Source: Pollenia angustigena
Taxonomy: Eukaryota; Arthropoda; Insecta; Diptera; Polleniidae
Reading direction: 5' to 3'
Assembly (NCBI GenBank): GCA_930367215.1
Contig: OV884059.1
Span: 161,074,511 to 161,138,510, forward strand
Length of the DNA: 64,000 nucleotides
The notes beneath the pieces are model-generated. The model made no database searches, had not been told where the DNA came from, and saw only the letters and a program-made list of their open reading frames with translations. Positions within the stretch are counted from its first letter, which is position 1; every line of letters starts with the position of its first letter. A program made the translations under genes and the position numbers. Positions 10,448-21,479 of this stretch are shown here, piece after piece.

Positions 10448-11420
10448 ATACCCTTCACCACAGGTGGTGAAAAGGGTATATATAAGTTTGTCATTCCGTT
10501 TGTAATTTCTATAAAATTGATGTTAGACCCTATAAAGTATATATATTCTGGGTCCTTGTGAGGAGCGAAGTTGATTTAGCGATGTCCGTCTGTCCGTTGA
10601 AATGGATTTTCCGAAGACCTCATTTATGATGGGGGCCAGGTTATTATACATTTATGTCATATATGGTCCGGAATTGTTTGAAATTCAGCAAGATCGGTCC
10701 ACAAATGGCTGAGATATGAGTAAAAAACCGCGACTGCCTCAAATATTTTCCTTTAAAGGTCCAATTAGACGTGACATTACCATACCAACACAGTATTACC
10801 AAAACGAGATAAGCATACCATACAAACCAATTCAATTTTGGTTTCTACGTTAATACAGTGGCTATGGTTATACAGTGTTGGTAATGTGTTTTTTTGTTGT
10901 TGTTTTTTTTATACCCTACACTACAAGTGGTGGATTTTATTTGTAATGTGTTTAATTTTACGCATACACATAAACATTATTGCATATATATGATATGCCG
11001 CTCAAATACAGAAACAAACTTATAGACTCAATATATTTTATTTAACGCTTATTCAGTAAAAGCATTCCTAGTCGAGTTGTTAAGTTCTCTCCTGAGACTG
11101 ATGATGTTGCCAGTTCGAATCCCAAAAAAATTTTTTTTAATTTTTTATGTTCTAAAAAACTATTTTAAGATTATAAAACGAATTAAAAACATCAACTTTG
11201 GCAAAAGAGGAAACGGGCTTAGGTACATATATAAATTTTTTGTTTTTTTTATATTCTTCGGAATGAAATTGAAAGTGAAATGAAAAGTTGGTGTGGCTCA
11301 ATTAATATTTATTTATACCTATCTAAAGAACGTTATTTATGTTTATAACTTTTTGTTATTATCTTATCATGGTGAAGGGTATATAAGATTCGTCATAGCC
11401 GAATATAGCACTCTTACTTG
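10448..11420 (+). repeat. Dispersed repeat G, copy G1
   Basis: Starts TATACCCTTCACCACAGGTG and GTATATATAAGTTTGTCATT, then GACCCTATAAAGTATATATA, TTCTGGGTCCTTGTGAGGAG and GTCCGTCTGTCCG. Ends ATGGTGAAGGGTATATAAGA, GCCGAATATAG, CTCTTACTTGTTCT. It shares the AACAAGTAAGA...ATACCC terminal organisation with family F and includes a tRNA-like segment at 11069-11122. Confidence 0.7.
11069..11122 (+). repeat. tRNA-like segment (pol III A and B box)
   Basis: TAGTCGAGTTGTTAAG resembles a type-2 (Ser/Leu-like) tRNA A box, and GTTCGAATCC at 11113-11122 is a perfect B box about 30 bp downstream. No acceptor stem can be closed, so this is a tRNA pseudogene or SINE head, not a tRNA gene. A-rich and T-rich sequence follows. 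Confidence 0.45.
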
Positions 11421-12107
11421 TTCTTTATTGCAATAATTATCTTCTGAACTGCAATTCCTGCTTTCTGAAGAATTTGAATTGAATAATCTGAAATTCATCT
11501 AACGAAGAACTAAAGTAAAACTGAAGATTTAAACATTCGAATCTTAAAAGAACTCTGCAAAAACACATTCTAAAAGTTCTTTAATTTAACTTTGGTTTAA
11601 AACTGATAAAATCTTTCAATTATTATTTTAACATTTAATTTGGTCTTTTCCCATCCTACATTAAATAAATATTTACACTTTTCCAATGAAAATATTGATA
11701 TTTAATATTTACATTTCAATAATTCATTTTCTGGCTAATGGCAATATGGCCAAGAACGTAAAAAAGTTATACAAAATGTAGTGGTATTGTATGGTCTCTT
11801 TCAGCCACCCCTGACACAATCCCATTAAAATTGGCATCTGATTTTTAAAATATGATTTTAATTTGTATTTTCACTTTAAGTAGAAAAAACGTTTTTTTTT
11901 TTGCATTAATTTTAAGTAACACATTACAATTTGTACAAATTATTTACGTGTTCGTTTTTGATTTTAAATTGAAATCGTTTTTGTTGGAGGGAAGAGCAAA
12001 TAATTTAATATTTTCTTTAATATGCAGAAAAGTTATTTCTGATTTCTTTTACACATTTTTAATTTTAAGGCTTTATTCCAAAAGTAATTTTCTTTAATAC
12101 AAATTTT
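11421..12107. other. AT-rich DNA with no recognised gene
   Basis: I see no repeat family match or coding relic. The only sizeable open frame (11852-12097) is low-complexity Phe/Leu/Ile and looks random. Confidence 0.5.
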
Positions 12108-12229
12108 GATATTTTAATTAGGCTAAAGTTCATCAAATTTAATTTTTATTTAATTATTTTAATGAAGAAAGGAATTTTACAACATGAAATTAATTAAAAT
12201 TTATTGATAATTTTTCAATCTTGACTGAG
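12108..12229. repeat. Repeat K, AT-rich end (copy 2)
   Basis: TTAGGCTAAAGTTCATCAAA, GAAGAAAGGAATTTTACAAC and TTGATAATTTTTCAATC match the AT-rich end of K copy 1. It is cut by hAT element J. An inverted matching end lies at 14555-14690. Confidence 0.65.
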
Positions 12230-12412
12230 CTGTGAACCAGTGTTGCCAAAACTTGGTGACCAAAAATGGCTAAATTTACGGAAAAAAATTGCTAAAAATG
12301 GGCTAAAAAACGGCTAAATGCTTTTTTAAATAAAAACACATTAAAATTCAATAACAAAACAGAAATAATTCATTTAAAGTTGTTTACGATGAAATTGTGA
12401 GTTAAGATCAAT

Positions 12413-12691
12413 TTTTTAAATATATATAAAAATAAGTCCGTATAAGTACGTCGCCGAACTACTCATAAACGCGTCGTGCGATTTCAACCAAACTTATGCA
12501 CTACGTAGGCAGTGGCCCATAAATGGTTTATAGGAAATAGGTTTATAGGTTGAAATCCGATAAAGCATGTGTGTGCGGTGCGTATGTGAAGTGAGTGTGT
12601 TTTTGCCGCAGGAAAACCAACTTTATTAAAAACAAGTGTGTTTCTTTTCTTATTTTGTTTTGCCGTGCGAAGCAGGCAACGGGCCCGCTAG
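12413..12691 (+). mobile_element. Short non-autonomous Helitron inside J
   Basis: Begins near ATATATATAAAAATAAGTCC and ends CAACGGGCCCGCTAG followed by T. CTAG|T is the Helitron 3' terminus (CTRR inserted at A/T). The GGGYCCGCTAGT end is shared with the Helitron relic at 57159. There is no target duplication, as expected for Helitrons. The 5' TC end is uncertain. Confidence 0.65.
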
Positions 12692-12897
12692 TTTTTTTAA
12701 TAAGAATAAACGTAAATAATATTAAAATAAATTATTATTAAAAAATTAAATCATCGAAAAATTCGATATCGTTATTGTTCATCTCATAGGAATCACTCAG
12801 TAGTTTAAAATAATCATAAGTTTTAAATAATTTGAAGGTAAATCGTAATCACGACAACATTTACCCAACCTTTTGAGTCCAGATCCACACTAAAAAA

Positions 12898-13182
12898 AAT
12901 AAAGAAGTAAAGTCGGTTAAGCCCAACTTTATGATACCCTACACCACATTAGAACCTTTGTACCATATTTTATCAAATAATCTCTAAATTGCGACCTGTA
13001 CTTTGCGCACAAGGTTTACATGGACAGCCAGCCAGCCGGACAAACATCGTTAATTCGACTCAGAAAGAGGTTCTGAGTTAATCGGTATACGTAAATTTGG
13101 GCTAAGGACCAATATTTTAAGGTGTTACAGACATCAACAAAACGCAGAGTACCCTCTCCACTATTGTGGTGGTGGTATAAAT
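12898..13182 (-). repeat. Repeat F fragment F4 inside J
   Basis: Starts AAGAAGTAAAGTCGGTTAAG with TATGATACCCTACACCACAT, then AGCCAGCCAGCCGGACAAAC, and ends CACTATTGTGGTGGTGGTAT. Relative to F2 it has a large internal deletion. Confidence 0.7.
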
Positions 13183-13708
13183 ATTGTATTGTTAATGTAA
13201 AAATATTTACCTAATTGATAAAATCGAATTAATGGTTGCTTAATGTAACCTATTTCTCAAATTACTTTTAACGATGTTTAATTGGCTAAACACCCTCTCT
13301 ACTTCAGCATTATACCATGGAAGTGAGAGCAACTTTATAGTCAATTCTGAAATTTCTAAAACAATGTTGTTACCGCCTCCATCCCTTTATTGAAATACTT
13401 GCAACCAGAAAGAAACAGCGATGTTTGTGTTAATCCATTTTATAAATTTAATATTGGAATACTGTTCTTTTATTTTGAAAGATGTTTCAGCGTCATAGTT
13501 TATAGCGATTTTTAAGCCGTTTTAATTGTTCAAAATGTTTATTTTACTTTTATAAATTTTTATAATAAAATAAAAATTATTCTTTTAAAAGAAAAACGGC
13601 ATACAAATTTTATGGCTAAACAAGTTGAAAAATGGCTAATGGCTAAACGGGGTGAAAAATGGCTAAATCTAACCACTAAATGGCTAAATTGGCAACACTG
13701 CTGTGAAC

Positions 13709-14177
13709 CGAACCCAGTATCCCGTTTCTGTATTTCTCGCATCGTAAAATTTTCTGCAGGAAACCAGTGAAGTGGGACAAAAACAGTGCAAATTGAAACA
13801 AAAAATAAGATTTCTCACACTGCTGTTTCTGTATATTTCCTTTGCGAGAATAATCTGTCATTTAAGTAACATTCCAGCAATTATTGGAAGTATGTGAGGA
13901 AAAGTGATTCTGTAACAATATTTAGTAAAAAGTTTCTCTCAACAACTGTCAAAATAAGTCACATTTGAAATTGGTGCGAGAAAAACAAAATATAGATATT
14001 TTAAATTTAACATATGTTAACAGCATAAAGTAACAACAAAATTATTAAATATTTTTGATTTTGTTTTTGCTTTCGTCACTTTTTTAGAAAAAATCATCAA
14101 ATCGTCACTTTCAATTCAACAATTTCGGAACAAAAAATCGTCAAAATGAAGATAACTTGTCAAATCGGGCAGCCCTG
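13709..14177. repeat. Decayed inverted-repeat sequence ending in a hAT-like terminus
   Basis: CGTTTCTGTATTTCTCGCAT with CGTAAAATTTTCTGC (from 13725) is an inverted match to 14440-14482 (GAAATTTTACGATAAGAG, AAAAACAGAAACG), so 13725-14482 looks like an old TIR element. The last ~90 bp, GTCACTTT... to GGGCAGCCCTG, match the end of hAT element I (CAGGGCTGCC.. and GACGATTT motifs), so a second, truncated I-family end lies at about 14085-14177. Confidence 0.45.
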
Positions 14178-14291
14178 GGGCCTTATTACCGCATTCAATA
14201 CGATACATTTCATTCGATATCGAGAGTCATAATACGAAAAAAAAAATTTTCTATCAATTTTGCTCGATATCGTATACGGTAATTAGACCCC
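14178..14291. mobile_element. Palindromic MITE L2
   Basis: Ends GGGCCTTATTACCGCATTC and, inverted, GTAATTAGACCC, with CGATATCG motifs near the middle of each arm. CTG flanks both ends. It sits exactly against the hAT terminus at 14177. Relatives are L1 (30995-31085) and L3 (51692-51781). Confidence 0.65.
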
Positions 14292-14554
14292 TGTTTTTAT
14301 TATATTTATTTGTTTTGTTGATGTTTACTGGAAATATTCCAGTTAAAACAGAATCTGTGTTGTCTGTTTTCGCATTCAAATACAGAAACACTTTTTTCTC
14401 ACAAATCGAGAAACGATGGAATTTTTTGTTTCATACTTCATGTGAGAAATTTTACGATAAGAGAAAAACAGAAACGAGCTACAGGTTTTCATGGACAGGT
14501 TACTCTTACATGTTTCGATTGCACCCACTCAATCTTAGGGTTAGCCGTTCGATT

Positions 14555-14690
14555 GCCAGCTCAGTCAAGAATGTAAAATTTTTAATAAATTCTATTTAAT
14601 TTAATGTTGTAAAATTCCTTTCTTCATTAAAATAATTTAATAAGAATTAAATTAGATGAACTTTAGCCTAATTAAAATATCAAAATTTTG
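14555..14690. repeat. Repeat K, AT-rich end (inverted)
   Basis: GTTGTAAAATTCCTTTCTTC, AACTTTAGCCTAATTAAAAT and TATCAAAATTTT are the reverse complement of the K end at 12108. The GCTCAGTCAAGAATG before it mirrors the CTTGACTGAGC beside element J. The two ends may belong to one element with inverted ends or to two K copies. Confidence 0.6.
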
Positions 14691-14731
14691 ATTAAAACCC
14701 ATTTACACTTCAACAAAAGAACCAAAATACT

Positions 14732-15810
14732 CAGGGCTGCCAGATTTCGTAATTTTGACATTTTTGTTCCGAAATTAGCAAAGTGCCGATTTGCTGATTT
14801 ATTTCTAAAAAAAGGGACGATTTTATTCAGTCTTCAAAGTCTGAACAAAACATTACATTTTCTGACATGACACGTTCGTTTTTTAATCTAGGAATGTTTA
14901 ACAGCCGTACCTTAACAAAAGCGGAAGGTACAACGCTTTCTTTCACTTAGCTTTTAAGCTAATATACGATACCTAAGCAAGAACGTCAACGGTGTGTCAC
15001 GAACAGTATTGATAGCATTCTTGTTTAATAATACCCACAAATTATAAAAAAAATAGAGATAAAAACGCTAAATTGACCAAAAAGTATTTAAATTTCCATT
15101 ATCAATTAAGAAAAGCGGCCAACTTCATTATTAATCGAGCTGTAAAAATCGGGTTTTCCAGTTGCAAAACGTTGACGCCGCTCTATTAAGGTGTACTTCA
15201 AGCAAATTTTATAAGCATTACACATTTTGCCTCTTTTGTTTAGGTACAGCTGTAACATGCAAATCTTAAGAAAATCTTTAAATGATTATTTTCAGAGTGC
15301 AACAACAACAATATTACACTTTGTTTTTCTTTCATCAAACCATAAAAGAATGAACCTTTTACGACTCTCTGTATAAATCATATTTTCAATAATTATCAAT
15401 CACAGTCTGAGTTGTTAGATAAAATTAACATGAGTTTATACGATTCTTGACATGAAAGACTCATCAGATGATCTTTACCCACGTCTTAAACGATTCGCTA
15501 TGCTATGGAAGAATCTCACTCGTGTTACAGTGTTCCGCTGTGAGGAATCTTCTACGATTACAAAATGCGATCAACGACGATCACAGACGCTCATCCTAAG
15601 ACTCCCAGTAGTTCTTTCACGATTGAAAGCGGGTATGAAGTAATTATGTTTTAATGTTTTTTTTTTTTTTTTTATAAAAATCGAACGAAAATTGTTAAAA
15701 AAAAAAATTAAATTTTAAGTTTTCCGATTTTTAAAAACGTGAAAGACGATTTTTTTTTATTTATTTTCAGGAAATTGACGATTTCCTCTCAAATTTATTT
15801 AGCAGCCCTG
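14732..15810. mobile_element. hAT-type element I (1.1 kb)
   Basis: Left end CAGGGCTGCCAGATTTCG, right end TTTAGCAGCCCTG. Flanks AAAATACT and ACAATACT match at 7 of 8 positions. The subterminal regions carry GACGATTT/AAATCGTC motifs. An ATG frame at 15452-15643 (MKDSSDDLYPRLKRFAMLWK...) is not similar to any hAT transposase motif I know. Non-autonomous. Confidence 0.8.
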
Positions 15811-15860
15811 ACAATACTAATTATTGTTAAAAGCTAAGGCACGAGCTCTATGTTTGCATT

Positions 15861-16664
15861 CCCTGCACATAATAAGACCAGTCAAAACACTCGTGTAAAA
15901 AAGGACCAGGACTAGTCCAAAAGTAACCCAAACGTATGGAAATACATGGTCTATTTAACATAACGATGTCCTAGGGGAGGACCATATAACCCAACTTTGG
16001 ACTACAAAGGAGTAGTTTTAAAACTACTCCATGGTATACTCAAGAGGATTAGTTTTGAAGTCGTTTAATTAAAAACGAAAGCATGTCGTTAAAATACGAA
16101 GACATGTCGTCTCACTACAAACACTTTTTAACAATGACATGGTCCATGCTTGCAGTACATCGGACCAGTCCATGGAGTATGTATATATATTAGTTCCTTT
16201 AAACTCCTACAAGGAGCATAGGGCCAAATTTCGGTTTCAGTAATAATTTACTTTTAAGACGAATGACTTTTTAGGCCAGAGCGTCCGATCCTAGAGTTGG
16301 GGCTGCCAACACACCGCTAGGCCGGCCAAATACAGTTGAGTTTCAGTGACTTATTGTTACCGGTTGACACCTAATTTCCATAGACGCATCAGTATTAGCA
16401 TGCACTCTGGATACTCAGTACTGTACGCCTTCTCACTTTAGCTATCATCAGACGGATGCCTAAATGACATTACCGGGGAACACTTGGCCTAAGACCGGAA
16501 GTTGTGAGATGCTTGGGAATTTCAGACAGATGAATCACTTCTTGCTACCCCCAAGTGGATAGCAGACAGAGAGCTTTCAACCTCTGTGAAAGACCTCGTC
16601 CCCCAGTCCATGGAGTAGTCCATTTTATCAAAATGGATCAGGTGGTCCAATTTTATTTGCAGGG
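15861..16664. mobile_element. MITE S2, interrupted by a retro-insertion
   Basis: Starts CCCTGCACATAATAAGACCA and ends GGTCCAATTTTATTTGCAGG(G), with the same interior as S1 (CTAACCCAAACGTATGG-like block, GGAGTAGTTT). TT flanks each end. A 423-bp insert at 16180-16602 splits the right arm. A short tandem duplication (GTCGTTTAATTAAAAACGAA region) occurs near 16060-16105. Confidence 0.8.
16180..16602 (-). mobile_element. 5'-truncated LINE/SINE insertion with 15-bp duplication
   Basis: CCAGTCCATGGAGTA occurs on both sides (16165-16179 and 16603-16617), and the S2 sequence continues across. On the minus strand the insert begins GGGGACGAGGTCTTTCACAG and ends GGAGTTTAAAGGAACTAATA followed by TATATACA, a simple-repeat tail. 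A long target duplication and a simple-sequence 3' tail indicate target-primed reverse transcription. The first 28 codons of one frame are open (GTRSFTEVESSLSAIHLGVA...) and then stop, compatible with an ORF2 end plus 3' UTR, but no RT motif is left. The insert is visibly less AT-rich than its surroundings. Confidence 0.75.
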
Positions 16665-16844
16665 TTTGTTCTTCAAGTTGTGCTGAAAAAGGTCAACAAG
16701 GAAAAAAAGACAAACAAATGGAAAACAAAAATATGTACTTTTGACTTGAAGAAGAATTTTTGACAAAAAGTACGAAAAATCAGTAGTAAAGAAGAACATG
16801 TAAATCAATTAAAGTAGATAATCATTCAAAGCTTATTTCGATCT

Positions 16845-17145
16845 ACCCAAGGTTAAATACAATTTGGTATAAAGATTGATGTTTGATTATTGACTGCCAG
16901 CCGTCGTCAATGGCGGTGAGTGTTAAACGGCCAACACCTCTAAAGAGATTGAGTGGTTGCAATCAAACCATGTAAGGGTAGCCTGCCCGTGAAAACCTGG
17001 GTTCAGTTCCCATCTCATTCAAGAATGAAAAATTATCAATAAAAAAATTATCAATAAATGTTGTAAAACTCCTTTCTTCATAAAAATAATTAAATTTGAT
17101 GAACTTTAGCCTAATTAAAATATCAAAATTTGGATTAAAAACCAT
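16845..17145 (-). repeat. Repeat K, copy 3, with B-box-like motif
   Basis: On the minus strand the order is AT-rich end, then the complement of GGGTTCAGTTCCC (17000-17012), CTCTTTAGAGGTGTTGGCCG, CACCGCCATTGACGACGG and CAGTCAATAATCAAACATC. This is the best-preserved K copy and allows the unit to be recognised. GTTCAGTTCC is close to a pol III B box, but no convincing A box is paired with it. Confidence 0.6.
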
Positions 17146-17400
17146 AAAAATAACCACAATACTAATTATTGTAATTTTCTTTTTAAATTTGAAATACTTT
17201 TTATTTGACTTTTTTACTTATTGGTAAATTTGTATGGAACTTTGAAACATACTTTCTGCACATATTGTAAAGAATTTCTTTCTGTGTACAGTAATTATTT
17301 TAATATATTGAACTACTTTTTTAATGTCATTTTGCTTTTACAATTATAGATTGTGTTCTATTTATTTCCGATTAATTCCAATCTGTTTTTATTCTTATAA

Positions 17401-17646
17401 AGGAGTTTTCAACAAGTACTTTGTTTTTTAACAAAATCGCTAGTAGTTAGTGGTAGATGCCTCGGCAGATGTTACAATTAATTTCATTTTGCTCGAAAAT
17501 CGCACTATAATAAAAATCTGCTATGGAATTGGTAAACATTTGGTAAGATGGTCATTTTTGGTCCTTTTATAGAACTTTAGACAACAACCAACAAAAATTT
17601 TCATGCAAACTTCTAGTTTTATTTGGTTCTAAACAGCAAAGTTTTT
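17401..17646. mobile_element. Palindromic-end MITE AF
   Basis: Left end GGAGTTTTCAACAAGTACTT and right end, complemented, GGGGTTTTCAACAAAAACTT. About 245 bp, non-coding. Target duplication not resolved and no second copy seen. Confidence 0.5.
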
Positions 17647-18615
17647 GTTGAAAACCCCTGTACTATAAAAATATTTAATTTAATTGAAATTTGAAAAACC
17701 AAATATTATTTTTAATATCCCACATTCAATTCCATACCAATTTATGATAATAATTTTTTTGTTGTTCTTGCAGTTTAAACAGCGCGATGAATTTTCTATT
17801 AAAAAAAATGCCAAATCATAATATTTAAATTTGTTTAATAAAATTTATTGATTCTGAGAAATTCAAAATATAAAATTTTATCTTTGTCGTAAAATTATTT
17901 ATTTTGAAGATGCTCGTGCTCGCCAATGAGAACGATAAATAAATTTAATAGTCAAAATTGTTTATTTGCTCTTTCAAAAATTAATGATAGAAAACTTGTG
18001 GGATTTCCAAAAAATAGTAAAAAAAATATATATACATATATGTATATATAAATGTATATATATTGTGGGTTTCACAAAGTAGCACCGACAAATCATTATT
18101 TTGGTTAAGTATTATTTGTTGAAAATTAATTTAAAAAAAACAAAATGATTTTTATGTGAAGGTTTCTCAAACAATTCTTAATCTTATACAACCAATTGTG
18201 GAGGGAAATGTAAGAAACGATAAACTCACTGTTTATTGTTGGTATTTTGTTTATATATCGTTATCGTTTAGATATCGTTGCAAATAGAACTTTTTGGCTG
18301 ATATCTTTGGTGAAAGCGCATAGAAACTAGCATATCCTCCAACAATAAATATCAGTGTTTTTATCAAGAATACAAATTGGGAATTAAGTACGACGAACAA
18401 AATCTTATTATGCAGCAATATTACCAGGGATGTAAACGTTACCGATATATCGGCGATATTTTACTGTTAATACGATTTTACTTCTTAAATTTTTCGAGTG
18501 ATTTTTTTAAGCAAATAATTTAATTTTGAATACGTATTGTTTGCATAATTACTAAGAGCAAAAAATCCCTTAAAAATTAACATAAAACTCAAACAGAATA
18601 ATAAATTCCTTCTTT
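17647..18615. other. AT-rich DNA without recognised genes
   Basis: A (TA)n/(ATGTATA)n microsatellite lies at about 18028-18064. A short inverted repeat, CACTGTTTATTGTTGG against CCAACAATAAATATCAGTG, spans 18226-18357 and may be a ~130-bp MITE. There is nothing else I can name. Confidence 0.45.
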
Positions 18616-18743
18616 TGATTCTTGAAGTACGATTGCCGCAAATGCATTAGTATGAGACAATTTTGATTATATTGAATTCTCACACTATAATGAAATCGCC
18701 CCAATAAAATATTCTGCAATCAAACGATTGCCTTATTTTATAC

Positions 18744-19646
18744 GGCGGTATGAAATAACCCCCCAAAAAAATAATGAAATAACCCCCCAAAAGTTTGTAC
18801 AGAGAACAACAAAAACGATTTTTGGGGGGATATTTCATTTTGTTTAGGGTGTTATTTCAATTTTTAATTGGGGTATTATTTCTTATGAAATTATCCCCCA
18901 AAAAATCATTATGAAATAAAGCCGCAATATATTTTTTAGTGGATTATTGCATTTTCAAATTTATAATGCAAAAGTTTTTGGGCGCAAGGATTTATCCACT
19001 TTGGTATACAGAACACCGGCTTCGATAAATATAGCTGCCCTGCATTACCGGCCTTCGGCCGGGCGCAATGATTTTCTTCTATATGGTATAACAGACATCG
19101 GCTTCGCTAACTAAAGCTTGTCTGCGTAGCCGGGTCGAGTCGGTATTTTTATACTATAGAGGAGAAAATCCATGCGCTATGCAGAGAAGCTTTAGTTAGC
19201 GAAGCCGGTGTTTTCTTCTATATGGTATAATATAAGAAAATCATTGCGCCCGGCCGAAGGCCGGTAATGCAGGGCAGCTATATTTATCGAAGCGGAAAAA
19301 GTCATTGCGCCCTGACGAAGGCCGGCTATGCAGAAAAGCCTTAGTTGGCGAAGCTTGTGTTTGGCATATCATACCATGCTATCTATCGCGTGATTCTTTA
19401 AAGCAAAACTGTATAATTAATTGTATTACATATATTTGGCTCTTATTTTATTTAAAAAATTGGGGTTTTATTTCATATGAAATAAGCCACCAAAAATTAG
19501 GGAATTATTTCATTTATATTTCGTTGGGGGCTAAGTTCTTTTTCAAAATTGGGGCTTTCTTGCATATGAAATAAGGCCCCACGTTTGGGGGTTATTTCAT
19601 TATTTTTTGGTGGGGGCTATTTTTTGGGGGGTTATTTCTTGCCGCC
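18744..19646. mobile_element. GC-rich foldback element D
   Basis: Ends GGCGGTATGAAATAACCCCC and, complemented, GGCGGCAAGAAATAACCCCC. Flanks ATTTTATAC and ATTTTATGC match at 8 of 9 positions. TGAAATAACCCCC-type motifs recur at least eight times in both orientations toward the ends. The centre (about 19003-19293) is a nested palindrome: an outer module with TGCATTACCGGCCTTCGGCC and GGGCGCAATGATTTTCTT, and an inner module GGCTTCGCTAACTAAAGCTT. A further partial direct copy is at 19300-19365. There is no coding capacity. A 9-bp duplication with foldback structure recalls FB/Galileo-type or Mutator-like elements. Confidence 0.75.
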
Positions 19647-20813
19647 ATTTTATGCACATATGATGCCACCCGCTATTTGGCAAAAAAGAGAATGGGTGCA
19701 ATAATTGCCGTAGTACATTTACGAGATTTTTATAACATGCGTCAACTGTGAAACCAGCTGTTGCGGGAGCTTGTTTTATATGCTTGGAAGTTCTTGTTTC
19801 TCGTTAATTAAAAATTTTGTTTTGCAAAATGGGTTGTTCTTAAAAAAAAAGAAAATTCTGTCAGCTTTGTATTAAGCATGTGCATTTTGTAAATCACAAA
19901 ATGAAAAAATGCGAGATGAAGAAGTATATACGTCTGAGGTAGGCGGCTCATACACTTGCAATAAAATTGTTCCATTTTACGTAATGTACAATTATATCGC
20001 CAATGTGTATGTGATATTCGAAGGTGGAACATTATATTGGCAACAATCAAAAGACTTTTGATTTTTATTGCACAACGAAAAGAAAGTGAAATTTGTTGGC
20101 AATGCTGTTTATGTTATTTCTATTGGTTATAGGTCTGTTTATTGAATGAATGAAACCATTGCGGGACTTATTGCATAATATAGGACGAAATGGAAATAAT
20201 ATGGCAAATATCATTTACAATAATATTGCAAGTGTATGGGCCGCTTTACACAAATATGGAGCATATGAAAAGACTTCAAAATATTTTCTGGCAATATACA
20301 ATATAAAATAATATAAAGTTCATAGATTAAATAAACTATTATGTAAATTTCGAAGTGTTCAGAAAACTTGGAATCAATTATTTTTAATATATATTAAAAC
20401 AATTTTATTTTTTTAAATTATGTTAAAAAAAAGTAATGGCGCGAATTGTCCACTTTTATTGCCGTACATTTTTGGTGCATTTCTGAAATTTATATTGAGG
20501 CATTTTTGCACATTAAGCTGTCACATGATTGCCGTATCATGATTGCATTTGGTTGGTCTAAGTAAGCACAATATTGGCCTAGTTTACCATATGCGCCAAT
20601 AAATTGTGGAATCACACAATTGGGATAGGGTTTCTAATTTCCCGGACTTTTTCTATTCTCGGGAAACGAAACAAAAAAAAATCTTATTCCCGGGAATCCC
20701 GGGATTCTTTGAATAAAACAATAATTTCATTAAATGAGTTCTTGACAAAAGTTTTTACTTTTTTAAAAGAATTGACACTAGCGTTATTAACTCTACAGAA
20801 AAATGTATGTATA

Positions 20814-21074
20814 TATCGAGCCCTAACCGCGAAAACAACGTAAGCGGCAAGATTTTAAATTTTGTTTTTTTAATAAATAACTTTAATGGCAACACGTGCA
20901 TCATTTCCTAAAATGTCAAGGTCACATAATGTACCGTTACGATTTTATAGCAAAAACAATTTTATTGTAAGCGACAAATTTCATACAAAATTTATATGAA
21001 ATAAAATGAAAAAGCCCTCTCTTGTAAAATTTGATTTTTGTCGCTTACGTTATTTTCGCAGTTAGGGGTCGATA
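20814..21074. mobile_element. Palindromic MITE P1
   Basis: 261 bp with TIRs TATCGAGCCCTAACCGCGAA and, complemented, TATCGACCCCTAACTGCGAA, extending through AACGTAAGC. The interior contains TAGCAAAAACAATTTTATTG and TTCATACAAAATTTATATGA. The same sequence, interrupted by MITE O, is P2 (36783-37741). Nested inside hAT element B. Confidence 0.85.
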
Positions 21075-21479
21075 TTTATTATTATTGGGATCACGAATTA
21101 TTAAAACTTAATAAGTTTACACTTATACTTTGTATTAATACGTGTCAAAAACTCAAGTAATATGTAAAAGTCTGATAGTGTGAATTCATGTGTGATGAAA
21201 ATGACAAGTATTATGAAAAAAAGTTTGAGATCCCATTCGACTTAATCGTTTTTTGAAAAAATTAAAAACAATAATACTTTTCATTGGATCAGTGTTGCAT
21301 TTTTTTCATGTGCGAGTGTTTATACTTTATGTGATAGTTTGAAGACAAGCTGTTATGTTAAATTAGATTTTTTGACAGTCGCAACAAAACTTATTAGATT
21401 TTTATATTACACAGTATTATGGAATACGTTAGTCTTGTGAGATAGTGTAAACTAGCCTTTAGTAGTTATTGTTAATAGC

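Larger units (their letters stand above)
12238..13700. mobile_element. hAT-type element J with perfect 8-bp duplication
   Basis: Left end CAGTGTTGCCAAAACTTGGT, right end GGCTAAATTGGCAACACTG. CTGTGAAC is present in full on both sides (12230-12237 and 13701-13708). The subterminal regions carry many copies of ATGGCTAAA or TTTAGCCAT. The interior contains a small Helitron (12413-12691) and an F fragment (12898-13182), and no transposase. An 8-bp duplication with CAG...CTG ends is diagnostic of hAT elements; this is a non-autonomous or gutted copy. Confidence 0.9.

Noticed and set aside
11069..11122. Functional tRNA gene
   Set aside because: A and B boxes are present but no acceptor stem, anticodon arm or terminator can be completed.
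18028..18064. TATATA tract as a core promoter
   Set aside because: It is a microsatellite without any downstream transcription unit that I can see.
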